Positions 1-5,358 of a stretch of DNA of 5,358 bases are shown here, piece after piece; position 1 is the stretch's first letter, and each line of letters opens with the position of its first letter. Below the pieces are notes generated by a model that had not been told where the DNA came from, searched no databases, and saw only the letters and a list, made by a program, of their open reading frames with translations. The translations under genes and the position numbers were made by a program. Source of the DNA: an uncultured Clostridium sp. (lineage in GTDB: Bacteria; Bacillota; Clostridia; TANB77; CAG-508); assembly GCA_900551615.1 (NCBI GenBank), contig URWN01000062.1, positions 1 through 5,358 on the forward strand, read 5' to 3'.

Positions 1-489
1 TATATCGGCATTTACCAACTTATGAAAAGATAATCAGAAATTTAGTAAGTTTTTAATTAAAAAATTGAGAAAAATGATCCGGTAAGAAAATTAGCGGAAA
101 TATGTGATGAATTAGACTACACAAAGCTCTATTCTTTGTACCTGAGAAGCTGGCGAAAAATAGATCCGGCAGTTTTGTTTGAGATACTTGTGTTTGCATA
201 TATGAACGGCATTTATTCAAGCAGAGATATTGAAAAAGCATGCGAAAATGATATTCGCTTTATGTGGCTTTTGCAGGACGAACCTGTTCCGGACCACTCA
301 ACCTTTGCAAGATTTCAAAATGAAAGGCTTGCCGGAGTAATTGAGGAGTTGTTCTGTCAATTGGTTAAAAAACTCTGTGATTTAGGCGAAATTTCTTACA
401 AAAACATATTCATAGACGGTACAAAAATAGAAGCCAATGCCAACAGATATACCTTTGTCTGGGCAAAGGCGGTAGAAAAGAATCTACAA

Positions 490-492
490 TAA
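490..492 (+). other. In-frame premature TAA in the IS1182 transposase
   Basis: The codons read AAT CTA CAA, then TAA, then TTA AAA AAT AAA. Translation in the same frame continues without another stop to 1671 and stays family-like (NKINQELASICEKYG follows). One base change from AAA, CAA or GAA would explain it. It splits the protein after the first catalytic Asp and separates it from the other two acidic residues. Confidence 0.9.
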
Positions 493-1000
493 TTAAAAAA
501 TAAAATCAATCAGGAGCTGGCTTCTATTTGTGAAAAATACGGATTAGCCGACGGAAGTAATTTAGAAGAGGTAATTGAGTTTCTGAACTGTTCAATTCAA
601 TTGCTTAATATTGAATTTGTACATGGACGAGGCAAACACAAAACGCAGCTGCAACGAGATTACGAGAAACTTTACAGTTATCTTGAAAGACTTGACAACT
701 ACAACAGAAGTCTTGAAATATGCGGCAAGAGAAAGAGCTATTCAAAAACTGATACGGATGCGACCTTTATGAGGATGAAAGAGGATCATATGCTCAACGG
801 ACAGCTCAAGCCGGGATACAATGTACAGATAGGAGTAGAGAGCAAATATATTGTCGGAGTAGGCTTGTTTCCTAATCCCACAGACACAACTACGCTGATA
901 CCGTTTCTAGAGAGAATACGAAAAAACACCGGAAAGAAATACGAAAATATCATAGCAGATTCAGGATATGCAAGTGAGGAAAATTACACATATCTTGAAT

Positions 1001-1138
1001 CGGAAGAACAAAATGCATATATCAAGCCTGCCGATTATGAGATTGGCAAAAAGCGAAAATACAAGAATGATATTTACCGCAAAGAGAATCTCTTTTACGA
1101 TGAAACAGGAGATTACTTTGTATGTCCTAATGGCAAAA
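1001..1138 (+). repeat. Direct repeat copy A, internal to the IS1182 transposase
   Basis: This segment matches 5221-5358 base for base, without gaps, except at 1045 (G here, A there; Gly to Ser) and 1083 (A here, T there; Lys to Asn). That is 136 of 138 identical. The match would probably continue past the window end. To the left it stops abruptly at 1000/5220, where the second copy is joined to ISL3 sequence. Confidence 0.95.
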
Positions 1139-1684
1139 AGCTGATCTTTGCTTATGATAGCAAACGCAAAAGTCAGAATGGATATGAAACAACAAGGAGA
1201 AATTACATATGTGAGGACTGTTCAGGCTGTCCGCACCGAGAAAAATGCTACAAGGGAAAATATGAAAATCGAAAGATAGCGTTTTCTCCGACAATGGCAA
1301 GGCAGAAGAAGGAAGCCACACAACGGATAACTACAGATGAGGGTATTATCCTGAGAATGAACCGTTCAATTCAGGTAGAGGGAGCATTCGGAGTAATCAA
1401 GCAAGACTTTGCATTTAGAAGATTTTTAACGAGAGAAAAAACAAAGACCGAAACGCAATTTTTTCTTCTTGCATTCGCTTTCAATATTCAAAAACTATGG
1501 AACCGAGCAAAATCTGACCGTTTTCACAAACCTTTATTTGAGAAAAAATCGCATAGCGTTAAGAAAAGTAAACAATCCGAAAAAAGAGGATGGAAATTTT
1601 ATCCACCCTCTGAATTAGTGCGTATGCCATTGAAGATATTTTCAACTTTTTTAAAATTTCTTTCTTACTAAAACTTAATCTATC

Positions 1685-1730
1685 AAAAAAATAAGGACTG
1701 TTGCAAATTTTACTCATTTGCGACAGCCCT
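1685..1730 (-). terminator. IS1182 right-end hairpin acting as an intrinsic terminator on the minus strand
   Basis: Arms 1698-1708 (CTGTTGCAAAT) and 1716-1726 (ATTTGCGACAG) pair over 11 bp with one G-U wobble, around a 7-nt loop. AGG (1694-1696) and CCT (1728-1730) add three pairs beyond one A/C mismatch. Read on the minus strand, the stem is followed at once by TA and seven T (1691-1685), the classic intrinsic terminator layout; the plus strand has no T-run after it. It lies about 105 nt downstream of the NACHT stop codon and is the best candidate to end that transcript. In the IS it would also stop inward transcription antisense to the transposase. Confidence 0.75.
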
Positions 1731-1835
1731 GTTATTATGAAATATGGTAAATATGGTTATTTTTGTAAAGATAAATGTTTCTTGATATAATTGATTTAAG
1801 TAAAATTTCTTTTATAAGATATAATATATAACTTG
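1731..1835. other. AT-rich gap between the IS1182 end and the NACHT stop codon
   Basis: This is 105 bases without an open frame or RNA signature. It contains two adjacent copies of the 9-mer AAATATGGT (1740-1748 and 1749-1757) about ten bases outside the presumed IS end. On the minus strand it forms the 3' untranslated part of the NACHT message, before the terminator hairpin. No second IS end or target duplication could be recognised. Confidence 0.6.
1740..1757. repeat. 9-bp tandem duplication beside the IS1182 end
   Basis: AAATATGGT occurs twice head to tail, followed by TAT. It is too short to assign a role. It could be replication slippage in AT-rich DNA or a scar of an insertion event. 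Confidence 0.5.
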
Positions 1836-4427
1836 CTAATCATCAGTATTGAAGTCACCTATACATTTGCTATTATATATTTTAATAACTGACTGATACT
1901 GTTTTATCTTTTTATTACTAACTTTTTTTATAGTCACAGCATTTCTGCATATGTTGTCAATTTTATTATTGTCGAGTTTGTTTAATTCACCAGTAATATC
2001 CACATTTTCAATAAATAGATTAGTGTAAAAAGATTTTTCACTTAAATGCAATGCGTGTTGAAATATTTGCTTAAACGAAATATTTTTATCCCTCCATATA
2101 TTATTATTATTAAAGTTTATATTTAAAAGGATAGAAAAAACAGATATCATAGCTTCATTATAGTAACTGTTACAAATTTTTTTACAATACAATTTATCTC
2201 TTTTAATTAGTTCAAAAATTATATCGCTATTGTGTATTTTATTCATGCTTTTTACTATTTTTTCTTTGTATTTGATTAACAAATCAATAAAATCATTACG
2301 ATATATAACATCATCGACAACTTGCATAGACAAAATTAATATATTAAATACATTAAAATTAGAATATTTATCATTTAATTCTTCCTTTGCTTTTATAAAC
2401 ATAAGTTCAATTATCTTCTGGTATTTTTCTTCTGATTTTTGTTTTAACATTGCAACTGTCAATTCAAATACTTCTGAGTCAACATCAAATAACATAAGTT
2501 TTTCCAAAATATCATTTTCGTCGTTAAATCGCACAAATATATATTGAGAGTAAAAATATTCGAAAAACGAGCGATGGAAAAATTTGAATTTATTTTCTTC
2601 CGAAGCGGGAACGAACAACTCTGTTCGGTCAGAACAGAATTTTATAAATTCTTCAATAGCATTTTCGGTACTAACCTCATTATCATATTTCGATTTATAA
2701 ATTTTTAATAATTTTTCCAAAATGACTTTTTTATCCACTGGGGTATTATTTGGAAAACACATATCAGCTAATTCCATAAAAGTATTATCCTTCATTAATG
2801 GAGCAATTTTCCCCCAATTATACCTATTAACAGTTTTATCCTTTTCTCGTTTGTTAGAAATATATTCAAAGCATTTTTGATATAATTCCAGTTTATTTTC
2901 AGGCAATTCTTTTTCAGATTTATAAATGTTCACTAATAAAGATAAAACCAAAAAGCTATTTAAGAAACCTTTATCAATTAATTTTTTAGTTTGTTTCATA
3001 AATGTATCTTTATCATTTTTTTCAAATTTTCCTAATGATATTATATTGTCTACATATTTTTCTATTTGTTTATCATTAAGTGGTTGAATCGCCAACACCT
3101 CAACATCATTTTCTGGAATAAATCCTCTATCTCTAGAAGTAATACATATTTTGTTATTTGGATTTTGATTTTTCAGAAAAGATATTAATGTTTCATGTAA
3201 TTCATCTCTTTTTGTCTTTTCAACTTCATCCAAAGCATCAAATAATATAATACACCTACCCATTTGCAAATAATGTCTTATTAACTCAAGCGAAATTTTT
3301 GATTCATCCATCAAAGTACTAGACTTCATACTATTTTGCAGAAATCTTTCAACAGAAATAGGAGAGTCTGCGTTGTTTGGGTAAAACGATTTTAATTCAC
3401 CTCTTATTATCAAATATTCATCACTTTTAAAAATATTCAAATCAGAAAAATCATTAATTAGTTTTTGTAAAAATAAAGATTTTCCATATCCAGCACCACC
3501 TGTAATATATACTATATTGTTATTATCAAATATGTGTTTCCAATCATTTGAATGATCTTTAGAGTAATCGTCAGTATATATATTGTTGAGCATAATATTA
3601 TATTCAAAACGATTGTATTTTACAATATCATCTTTTATAGTTTCTATATATTCAGTTTCAGGTTCCTTAAAGTATATCAAGTCTTTAGATATAATTTTTT
3701 TGCCAAAAGACAAATTAACAATGTTAGTATTTTTTAGTATCGGTGGTACATAAAATCTATCAAATTGAAATTTGTCCAATAAATATATATGGGCTTCAGA
3801 ATTTTTAGATTTCAATATATTATGATATTCATCTTTTATCTGTAAAAAATTATTATTTTGTGCGACGAACTTAAAAGTATTATTTTGTGTCAAAAATTTT
3901 CTAAAATCGTTAAGCTCTTGTTTTATGTTATTATATAAAAAGTTCATTCGACTGCTTATTAAAATAAGTTCTGATTTATTAGATTGATCTAATCCATTGA
4001 ATATAATAGCTTTAACATTGTTAGTAATATATTTAAGATATTTATTAATTTGTAATTGAGAAATTGAACTCAAGGATTCGTTCTGTACATATAATTTATA
4101 AATTTTATTTGATAATTCATTTAAGAATTCATTTTCAGAGCTAGGACTAGATTCTTTAAAATTAAGTGATGTATTTGTGCTTATTCCAACTTGATAAAGT
4201 GTGTAAGTTTGTATCATATCGACTATTTGTGGAGTGTTTTTGATTTTTTCTAATATCCCCGTTTCAGCTAATAACAAAAATTCTTCCGGCACCTTAATCT
4301 TTTTTATTTCATTATCAAAATAATCTTTTTGTTCTCTTTTTATGAAAACTTTATCATTAATTGATTTTGCAATATCATATATAATATTCGCTGTAATGCT
4401 ATATAAAATGTTATTAATTGCGTCCAT
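1836..4427 (-). CDS. NACHT-domain STAND NTPase, putative anti-phage NLR-like protein
   Basis: This encodes a cytosolic signal-transducing P-loop ATPase of the NACHT group, about 863 aa with a TAG stop. Positions assume ATG at 4427. Residues 1-225 are mostly helical-looking and unassigned; FYVPPIL (225-231) is like the linker before many bacterial NACHT modules. The core has Walker A GGAGYGKS (310-317), Walker B CIILFDALDEVEK with the NACHT-type DALDE (397-401), ITSRDRG with a sensor Arg (432), and the HRSFFEYF motif (618-625) typical of the helical end of NACHT modules. Residues ~640-863 are Lys/Asn-rich and helical, with no visible LRR, TPR or WD repeats. Bacterial NACHT proteins with known roles sense phage and trigger abortive defence; that role here is inferred. 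It is a single gene with its own promoter, flanked by IS remnants and far more AT-rich than the left IS, which suggests transfer. GTG at 4436 is an alternative start (+3 aa) but sits inside the ribosome-binding purines. No TIR, SIR2, HNH or protease effector motif was seen. Confidence 0.9.
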   Translation of the reverse strand: MDAINNILYSITANIIYDIAKSINDKVFIKREQKDYFDNEIKKIKVPEEFLLLAETGILEKIKNTPQIVDMIQTYTLYQVGISTNTSLNFKESSPSSENEFLNELSNKIYKLYVQNESLSSISQLQINKYLKYITNNVKAIIFNGLDQSNKSELILISSRMNFLYNNIKQELNDFRKFLTQNNTFKFVAQNNNFLQIKDEYHNILKSKNSEAHIYLLDKFQFDRFYVPPILKNTNIVNLSFGKKIISKDLIYFKEPETEYIETIKDDIVKYNRFEYNIMLNNIYTDDYSKDHSNDWKHIFDNNNIVYITGGAGYGKSLFLQKLINDFSDLNIFKSDEYLIIRGELKSFYPNNADSPISVERFLQNSMKSSTLMDESKISLELIRHYLQMGRCIILFDALDEVEKTKRDELHETLISFLKNQNPNNKICITSRDRGFIPENDVEVLAIQPLNDKQIEKYVDNIISLGKFEKNDKDTFMKQTKKLIDKGFLNSFLVLSLLVNIYKSEKELPENKLELYQKCFEYISNKREKDKTVNRYNWGKIAPLMKDNTFMELADMCFPNNTPVDKKVILEKLLKIYKSKYDNEVSTENAIEEFIKFCSDRTELFVPASEENKFKFFHRSFFEYFYSQYIFVRFNDENDILEKLMLFDVDSEVFELTVAMLKQKSEEKYQKIIELMFIKAKEELNDKYSNFNVFNILILSMQVVDDVIYRNDFIDLLIKYKEKIVKSMNKIHNSDIIFELIKRDKLYCKKICNSYYNEAMISVFSILLNINFNNNNIWRDKNISFKQIFQHALHLSEKSFYTNLFIENVDITGELNKLDNNKIDNICRNAVTIKKVSNKKIKQYQSVIKIYNSKCIGDFNTDD

Positions 4428-4432
4428 AATGG

Positions 4433-4444
4433 TCACCCTTCCTT
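4433..4444 (-). promoter_or_regulatory. Ribosome-binding site of the NACHT gene
   Basis: On the minus strand the leader reads AAGGAAGGGTGA and then CCATT before ATG (4427-4425). AAGG at 4440-4437 is 9 nt from that ATG, and GGGTGA is 5 nt from it. For the in-frame GTG (4436-4434) the same purines abut or overlap the codon. The ATG is therefore preferred as the start. Confidence 0.65.
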
Positions 4445-4457
4445 TTGCACGTTACTA

Positions 4458-4486
4458 AATATAACATAACATTCGACTTTTTTCAA
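4458..4486 (-). promoter_or_regulatory. Sigma-A-type promoter of the NACHT gene with extended -10
   Basis: On the minus strand TTGAAA (4486-4481) is separated by exactly 17 bp from TATATT (4463-4458). TG one base before the -10 makes it an extended -10. Transcription would begin near 4450, giving a leader of about 25 nt ending in the ribosome-binding site. No clear operator or riboswitch was found; the only extra structure is a short ATAAC direct repeat inside the spacer. Confidence 0.7.
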
Positions 4487-4589
4487 TAACTTTTTTTATG
4501 ATTTTATTAATACTTTTAAGAAATTTGTATTAAATTATCGGAATTCTACAAGAAATAAAATTCTTTTTTCTAATTAATTTAAAATTTGT
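4487..4589. other. AT-rich intergenic DNA between the NACHT promoter and the ISL3 left end
   Basis: About 100 bases with A and T runs and no usable open frame. A weak inverted pair (AGAA and TTCT near 4551-4564, followed by T-rich sequence) is too short and GC-poor to count as a terminator. It holds the sequence upstream of the NACHT promoter and any host flank of the ISL3 insertion. I see nothing else in it. Confidence 0.6.
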
Positions 4590-4628
4590 GGCTCTATAAT
4601 AAAAGTTGGGGTAGCAACAAATAGAGCC
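4590..4628 (+). repeat. Left-end palindrome of the ISL3 element
   Basis: GGCTCTAT (4590-4597) and ATAGAGCC (4621-4628) are perfect inverted copies. A second inner pair, GTTG (4605-4608) and CAAC (4615-4618), surrounds GGGTAG. With one bulged base the outer stem can extend into flanking TTTGT/ACAAA. The arrangement fits a terminal inverted repeat plus a subterminal transposase-binding or structural site. The missing right end would contain the partner repeat. Confidence 0.55.
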
Positions 4629-4662
4629 TACAAAAAATAAAAATAATAAAAAGTAAAAAAGT

Positions 4663-4736
4663 AGAGCATATTTGAAAAAAATCCTATAAAATGAAAGTGA
4701 CTAAACAACTATTTTGAAGGATGTCAAATATGCTCT
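4663..4736 (+). promoter_or_regulatory. 13-bp inverted repeat covering the ISL3 transposase start codon
   Basis: AGAGCATATTTGA (4663-4675) is the exact reverse complement of TCAAATATGCTCT (4724-4736), with 48 bases between. The right arm contains the likely start codon ATG (4730-4732), and the ribosome-binding purines lie just inside the loop. A transcript that begins upstream of 4663 could fold and hide the start codon. One that begins after the candidate -10 at 4685-4690 would lack the left arm. That matches the known IS strategy of blocking translation from read-through RNA (as in IS10 and IS50); the role here is inferred. Confidence 0.6.
4685..4690 (+). promoter_or_regulatory. Candidate -10 of the ISL3 transposase promoter
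   Basis: TATAAA is the best -10-like hexamer before the transposase gene. At 17 bp upstream only a poor -35 (TAGAGC, 3 of 6 matches) is present, so the promoter would be weak, as is usual for IS transposases. Transcription would start near 4697, downstream of the left arm of the inverted repeat. Confidence 0.35.
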
Positions 4737-5260
4737 TTACTAATTGTATCGAAAAATTAACAGGTTTGCAAGGTCTTGAAATAAAAAATATTGAAAACAC
4801 AGATAATAAAATACATATTTTTTGTCAACTAAAACGCAAGCATCACAAATGCCCGTGTTGTAATGCAATAACTAATACCATACACGATTATCGTGTACAA
4901 GTTATCAAGGATATTCCTGCTTTTGGTAAGAAATGTTTTATTCATCTTAAAAAGAGAAGATACCGTTGTTCTTGCGGTAAGCGCTTTGCTGAAAACAACT
5001 CGTTTCTTCCTCGTTATCACCGTATGACTAACAGGCTTTCGACATATATCATTGACCGATTAAGGGAAGTAACTTCATTTTCATCTATTACCAGAGAGGT
5101 TAACCTCTCTGTTAGTACTGTTATCAGAATATTTGATTTCGTTTCATATTCTCCTAAAAAACTTCCTGTCGCTCTTTCTATTGATGAATTCAAAGGTAAT
5201 ACAAACCGTGAAAAATATCTCGGAAGAACAAAATGCATATATCAAGCCTGCCGATTATGA
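4730..5260 (+). pseudogene. Truncated ISL3-family transposase with an out-of-frame IS1182 tail
   Basis: This is the N-terminal part of an ISL3 transposase, which is normally about 400 or more residues. About 163 native residues remain, then the frame crosses into IS1182 DNA at 5220/5221 and stops at 5258-5260 after a short foreign tail (GRTKCIYQACRL). Visible parts: NCIEKLTGLQGLEIKNIE (residues 5-22), a zinc-finger-like module with Cys41, Cys43/44, Cys80 and Cys82, a helix-turn-helix-like stretch around 116-136 (SFSSITREVNLSVSTVIRIF), and the start of the DDE domain at LPVALSIDEFKGNTN with the first catalytic Asp152. The other catalytic residues are lost, so it cannot transpose; at most it could make a DNA-binding fragment. 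ATG at 4721 is also in frame, but AAGG (4717-4720) abuts it and is 9 nt from ATG 4730, so 4730 is preferred. Confidence 0.85.
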
Positions 5261-5358
5261 GATTAGCAAAAAGCGAAAATACAAGAATGATATTTACCGC
5301 AATGAGAATCTCTTTTACGATGAAACAGGAGATTACTTTGTATGTCCTAATGGCAAAA
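5220..5358 (+). pseudogene. Second IS1182 transposase fragment, internal piece running off the window
   Basis: In its native frame (codons from 5220) it encodes the stretch from SEEQNAYIKPADYEI to DETGDYFVCPNGK with no stop. That corresponds to the region between the second catalytic Asp and the Cys cluster of the copy at 61-1671. It differs from that copy by two bases, both changing the residue (Gly to Ser, Lys to Asn). It lacks everything upstream, including an IS end and a start, because ISL3 sequence replaces it in a different reading frame. Whether the 3' part and right end are intact lies beyond the window. Confidence 0.9.
5221..5358 (+). repeat. Direct repeat copy B, joined to truncated ISL3
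   Basis: Ungapped match to 1001-1138 at 136 of 138 positions, in the same orientation and offset by 4220 bp. It continues to the last base of the window, so its true length is unknown. The bases TATCT just before the junction (5216-5220) also occur at 991-995 in the first copy, a possible microhomology. Confidence 0.95.

Larger units (their letters stand above)
61..1671 (+). pseudogene. IS1182-family DDE transposase, disrupted by an in-frame stop and a degraded 5' end
   Basis: This would be the DDE transposase that cuts and rejoins the IS ends. One reading frame runs 61-1671 (about 536 codons, normal for the family) but is broken by TAA at 490-492; the same frame is open on both sides, so it is a point nonsense change and not a frameshift. 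Family-like sequence starts at codon 1 (NDPVRKLAEICDELDY), directly after another in-frame TAA (58-60), and no ATG precedes YMNGIYSSRDIEKAC, so the 5' end is also degraded. Taking codon 61-63 as 1, the catalytic triad is Asp119 (in FIDGTKIEANANRYTFVW), Asp300 (IADSGYAS) and Glu440 (QVEGAFGVIKQ). A Cys cluster (CEDCSGCPHREKC) lies before Glu440, as is usual for this family. The part 601-1671 could start at TTG but lacks the first Asp, so active protein is unlikely without readthrough. Confidence 0.9.
1..1730 (+). mobile_element. IS1182-family insertion sequence, left end outside the window, transposase inactivated
   Basis: This is most of an IS1182-family element. The transposase reading frame fills 61-1671, and the right end is taken as about 1730, the outer edge of a terminal hairpin whose tip reads AGGGCTGTCGCAAAT on the minus strand. 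Tips of this style are what I expect for IS1182-type elements, from general knowledge rather than an alignment. The left terminal repeat and any target duplication are not in the window. GC content is clearly higher than in the adjacent NACHT gene: a hand count of 721-780 gives 25 of 60 G/C, against 12 of 60 in 4021-4080. A second fragment of a near-identical copy lies at 5221-5358 in the same orientation. Confidence 0.85.
4590..5220 (+). mobile_element. ISL3-family element, left part only
   Basis: The element appears to start at GGCTCTATAAT (4590), a tip of the kind seen in Gram-positive ISL3 elements, about 140 bp before the transposase start codon. It ends abruptly at 5220, where sequence identical to the interior of the IS1182 transposase begins. 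The right half of the transposase gene and the right terminal repeat are missing, so no target duplication can be checked. The exact left boundary is an inference from the palindromic tip and family knowledge. Confidence 0.75.

Noticed and set aside
490..600. Programmed readthrough, frameshift or alternative genetic code at TAA 490
   Set aside because: No slippery site or stimulatory structure was seen, IS1182 transposases are single-frame, and the 5' end shows another in-frame stop. Ordinary mutational decay is simpler.
2230..2547. Open frame on the plus strand opposite the NACHT C-terminus (105 codons)
   Set aside because: It lies wholly inside the NACHT gene on the other strand. Its composition is what AT-rich antisense DNA gives, and it lacks a ribosome-binding site and any known motif.
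3552..3737. 61-codon plus-strand frame rich in Ile, Phe and Tyr that looks membrane-like
   Set aside because: It is a shadow of the Asn/Lys/Asp-rich NACHT coding strand. The hydrophobicity is a by-product of reading AT-rich DNA in reverse.
4340..4425. N-terminal transmembrane anchor in the NACHT protein
   Set aside because: The hydrophobic helix-like stretch is interrupted by Asn, Ser and Asp and is short. It fits an amphipathic helix better than a membrane span.
4451..4470. Operator-like elements GTTA/TAAC and the ATAAC repeat in the NACHT promoter
   Set aside because: They are only 4-5 bp long in very AT-rich DNA, and such matches are expected by chance.
4437..4720. CRISPR array, tRNA or other structured RNA between the NACHT gene and the ISL3 gene
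   Set aside because: No regularly spaced repeats, tRNA arms or riboswitch-like pairing were found. The visible stems are explained by the ISL3 end and its leader.
4829..5238. Two minus-strand frames opposite the ISL3 transposase
   Set aside because: Both are antisense to clear transposase coding sequence with zinc-finger and DDE-start motifs, and have no independent support.
1..5358. Classical composite transposon built from two IS1182 copies
   Set aside because: The right-hand copy lacks its left part and is fused to a broken ISL3, and no matching outer ends or target duplications are visible. Only recombination between direct repeats is supported.

Overview
The window looks like accessory DNA from a low-GC Firmicute, probably an anaerobic or gut clostridium. 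The grounds are the AT-rich sequence, sigma-A-like promoter and purine-rich ribosome-binding signals, and two insertion-sequence (IS) families common in that group. No ribosomal, housekeeping or other taxon-defining gene is present, so this assignment is an inference.

Layout from left to right. (1) Bases 1 to about 1730 hold most of an IS1182-family element. Its DDE transposase gene (61-1671, + strand) is full length apart from a degenerate 5' end and one in-frame TAA at 490-492. Its right end folds into a hairpin with a U-tract on the minus strand. (2) Bases 1836-4427 (- strand) encode one large NACHT-type STAND NTPase of about 863 residues. It has clear Walker A, Walker B/DALDE and sensor-arginine motifs, flanked by an N-terminal region (~300 aa) and a C-terminal region (~240 aa) that I do not recognise. 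It is much more AT-rich than the IS on its left. It has its own promoter (TTGAAA, 17 bp, TATATT with an extended -10) and a short leader. (3) Bases 4590-5220 (+ strand) are the left part of an ISL3-family element. Its transposase gene is cut off just after the first catalytic Asp. A perfect 13-bp inverted repeat covers its start codon. (4) Bases 5221-5358 are a second, out-of-context piece of the IS1182 transposase. It is in the same orientation as the first copy, matches 1001-1138 at 136 of 138 positions, and runs off the window.

How it fits together. A single-gene NACHT NTPase between IS remnants is a typical setting for a mobile anti-phage defence gene. Bacterial NACHT proteins are known as anti-phage NLR-like sensors, but nothing here shows activity directly. 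The NACHT gene probably uses the IS1182 end hairpin as its terminator. The directly repeated IS1182 segments, offset by 4220 bp, could allow loss or amplification of the NACHT locus by homologous recombination. The most novel material is the unassigned N- and C-terminal regions of the NACHT protein. The most interesting DNA-level structures are the start-codon hairpin in ISL3 and the ISL3/IS1182 junction.
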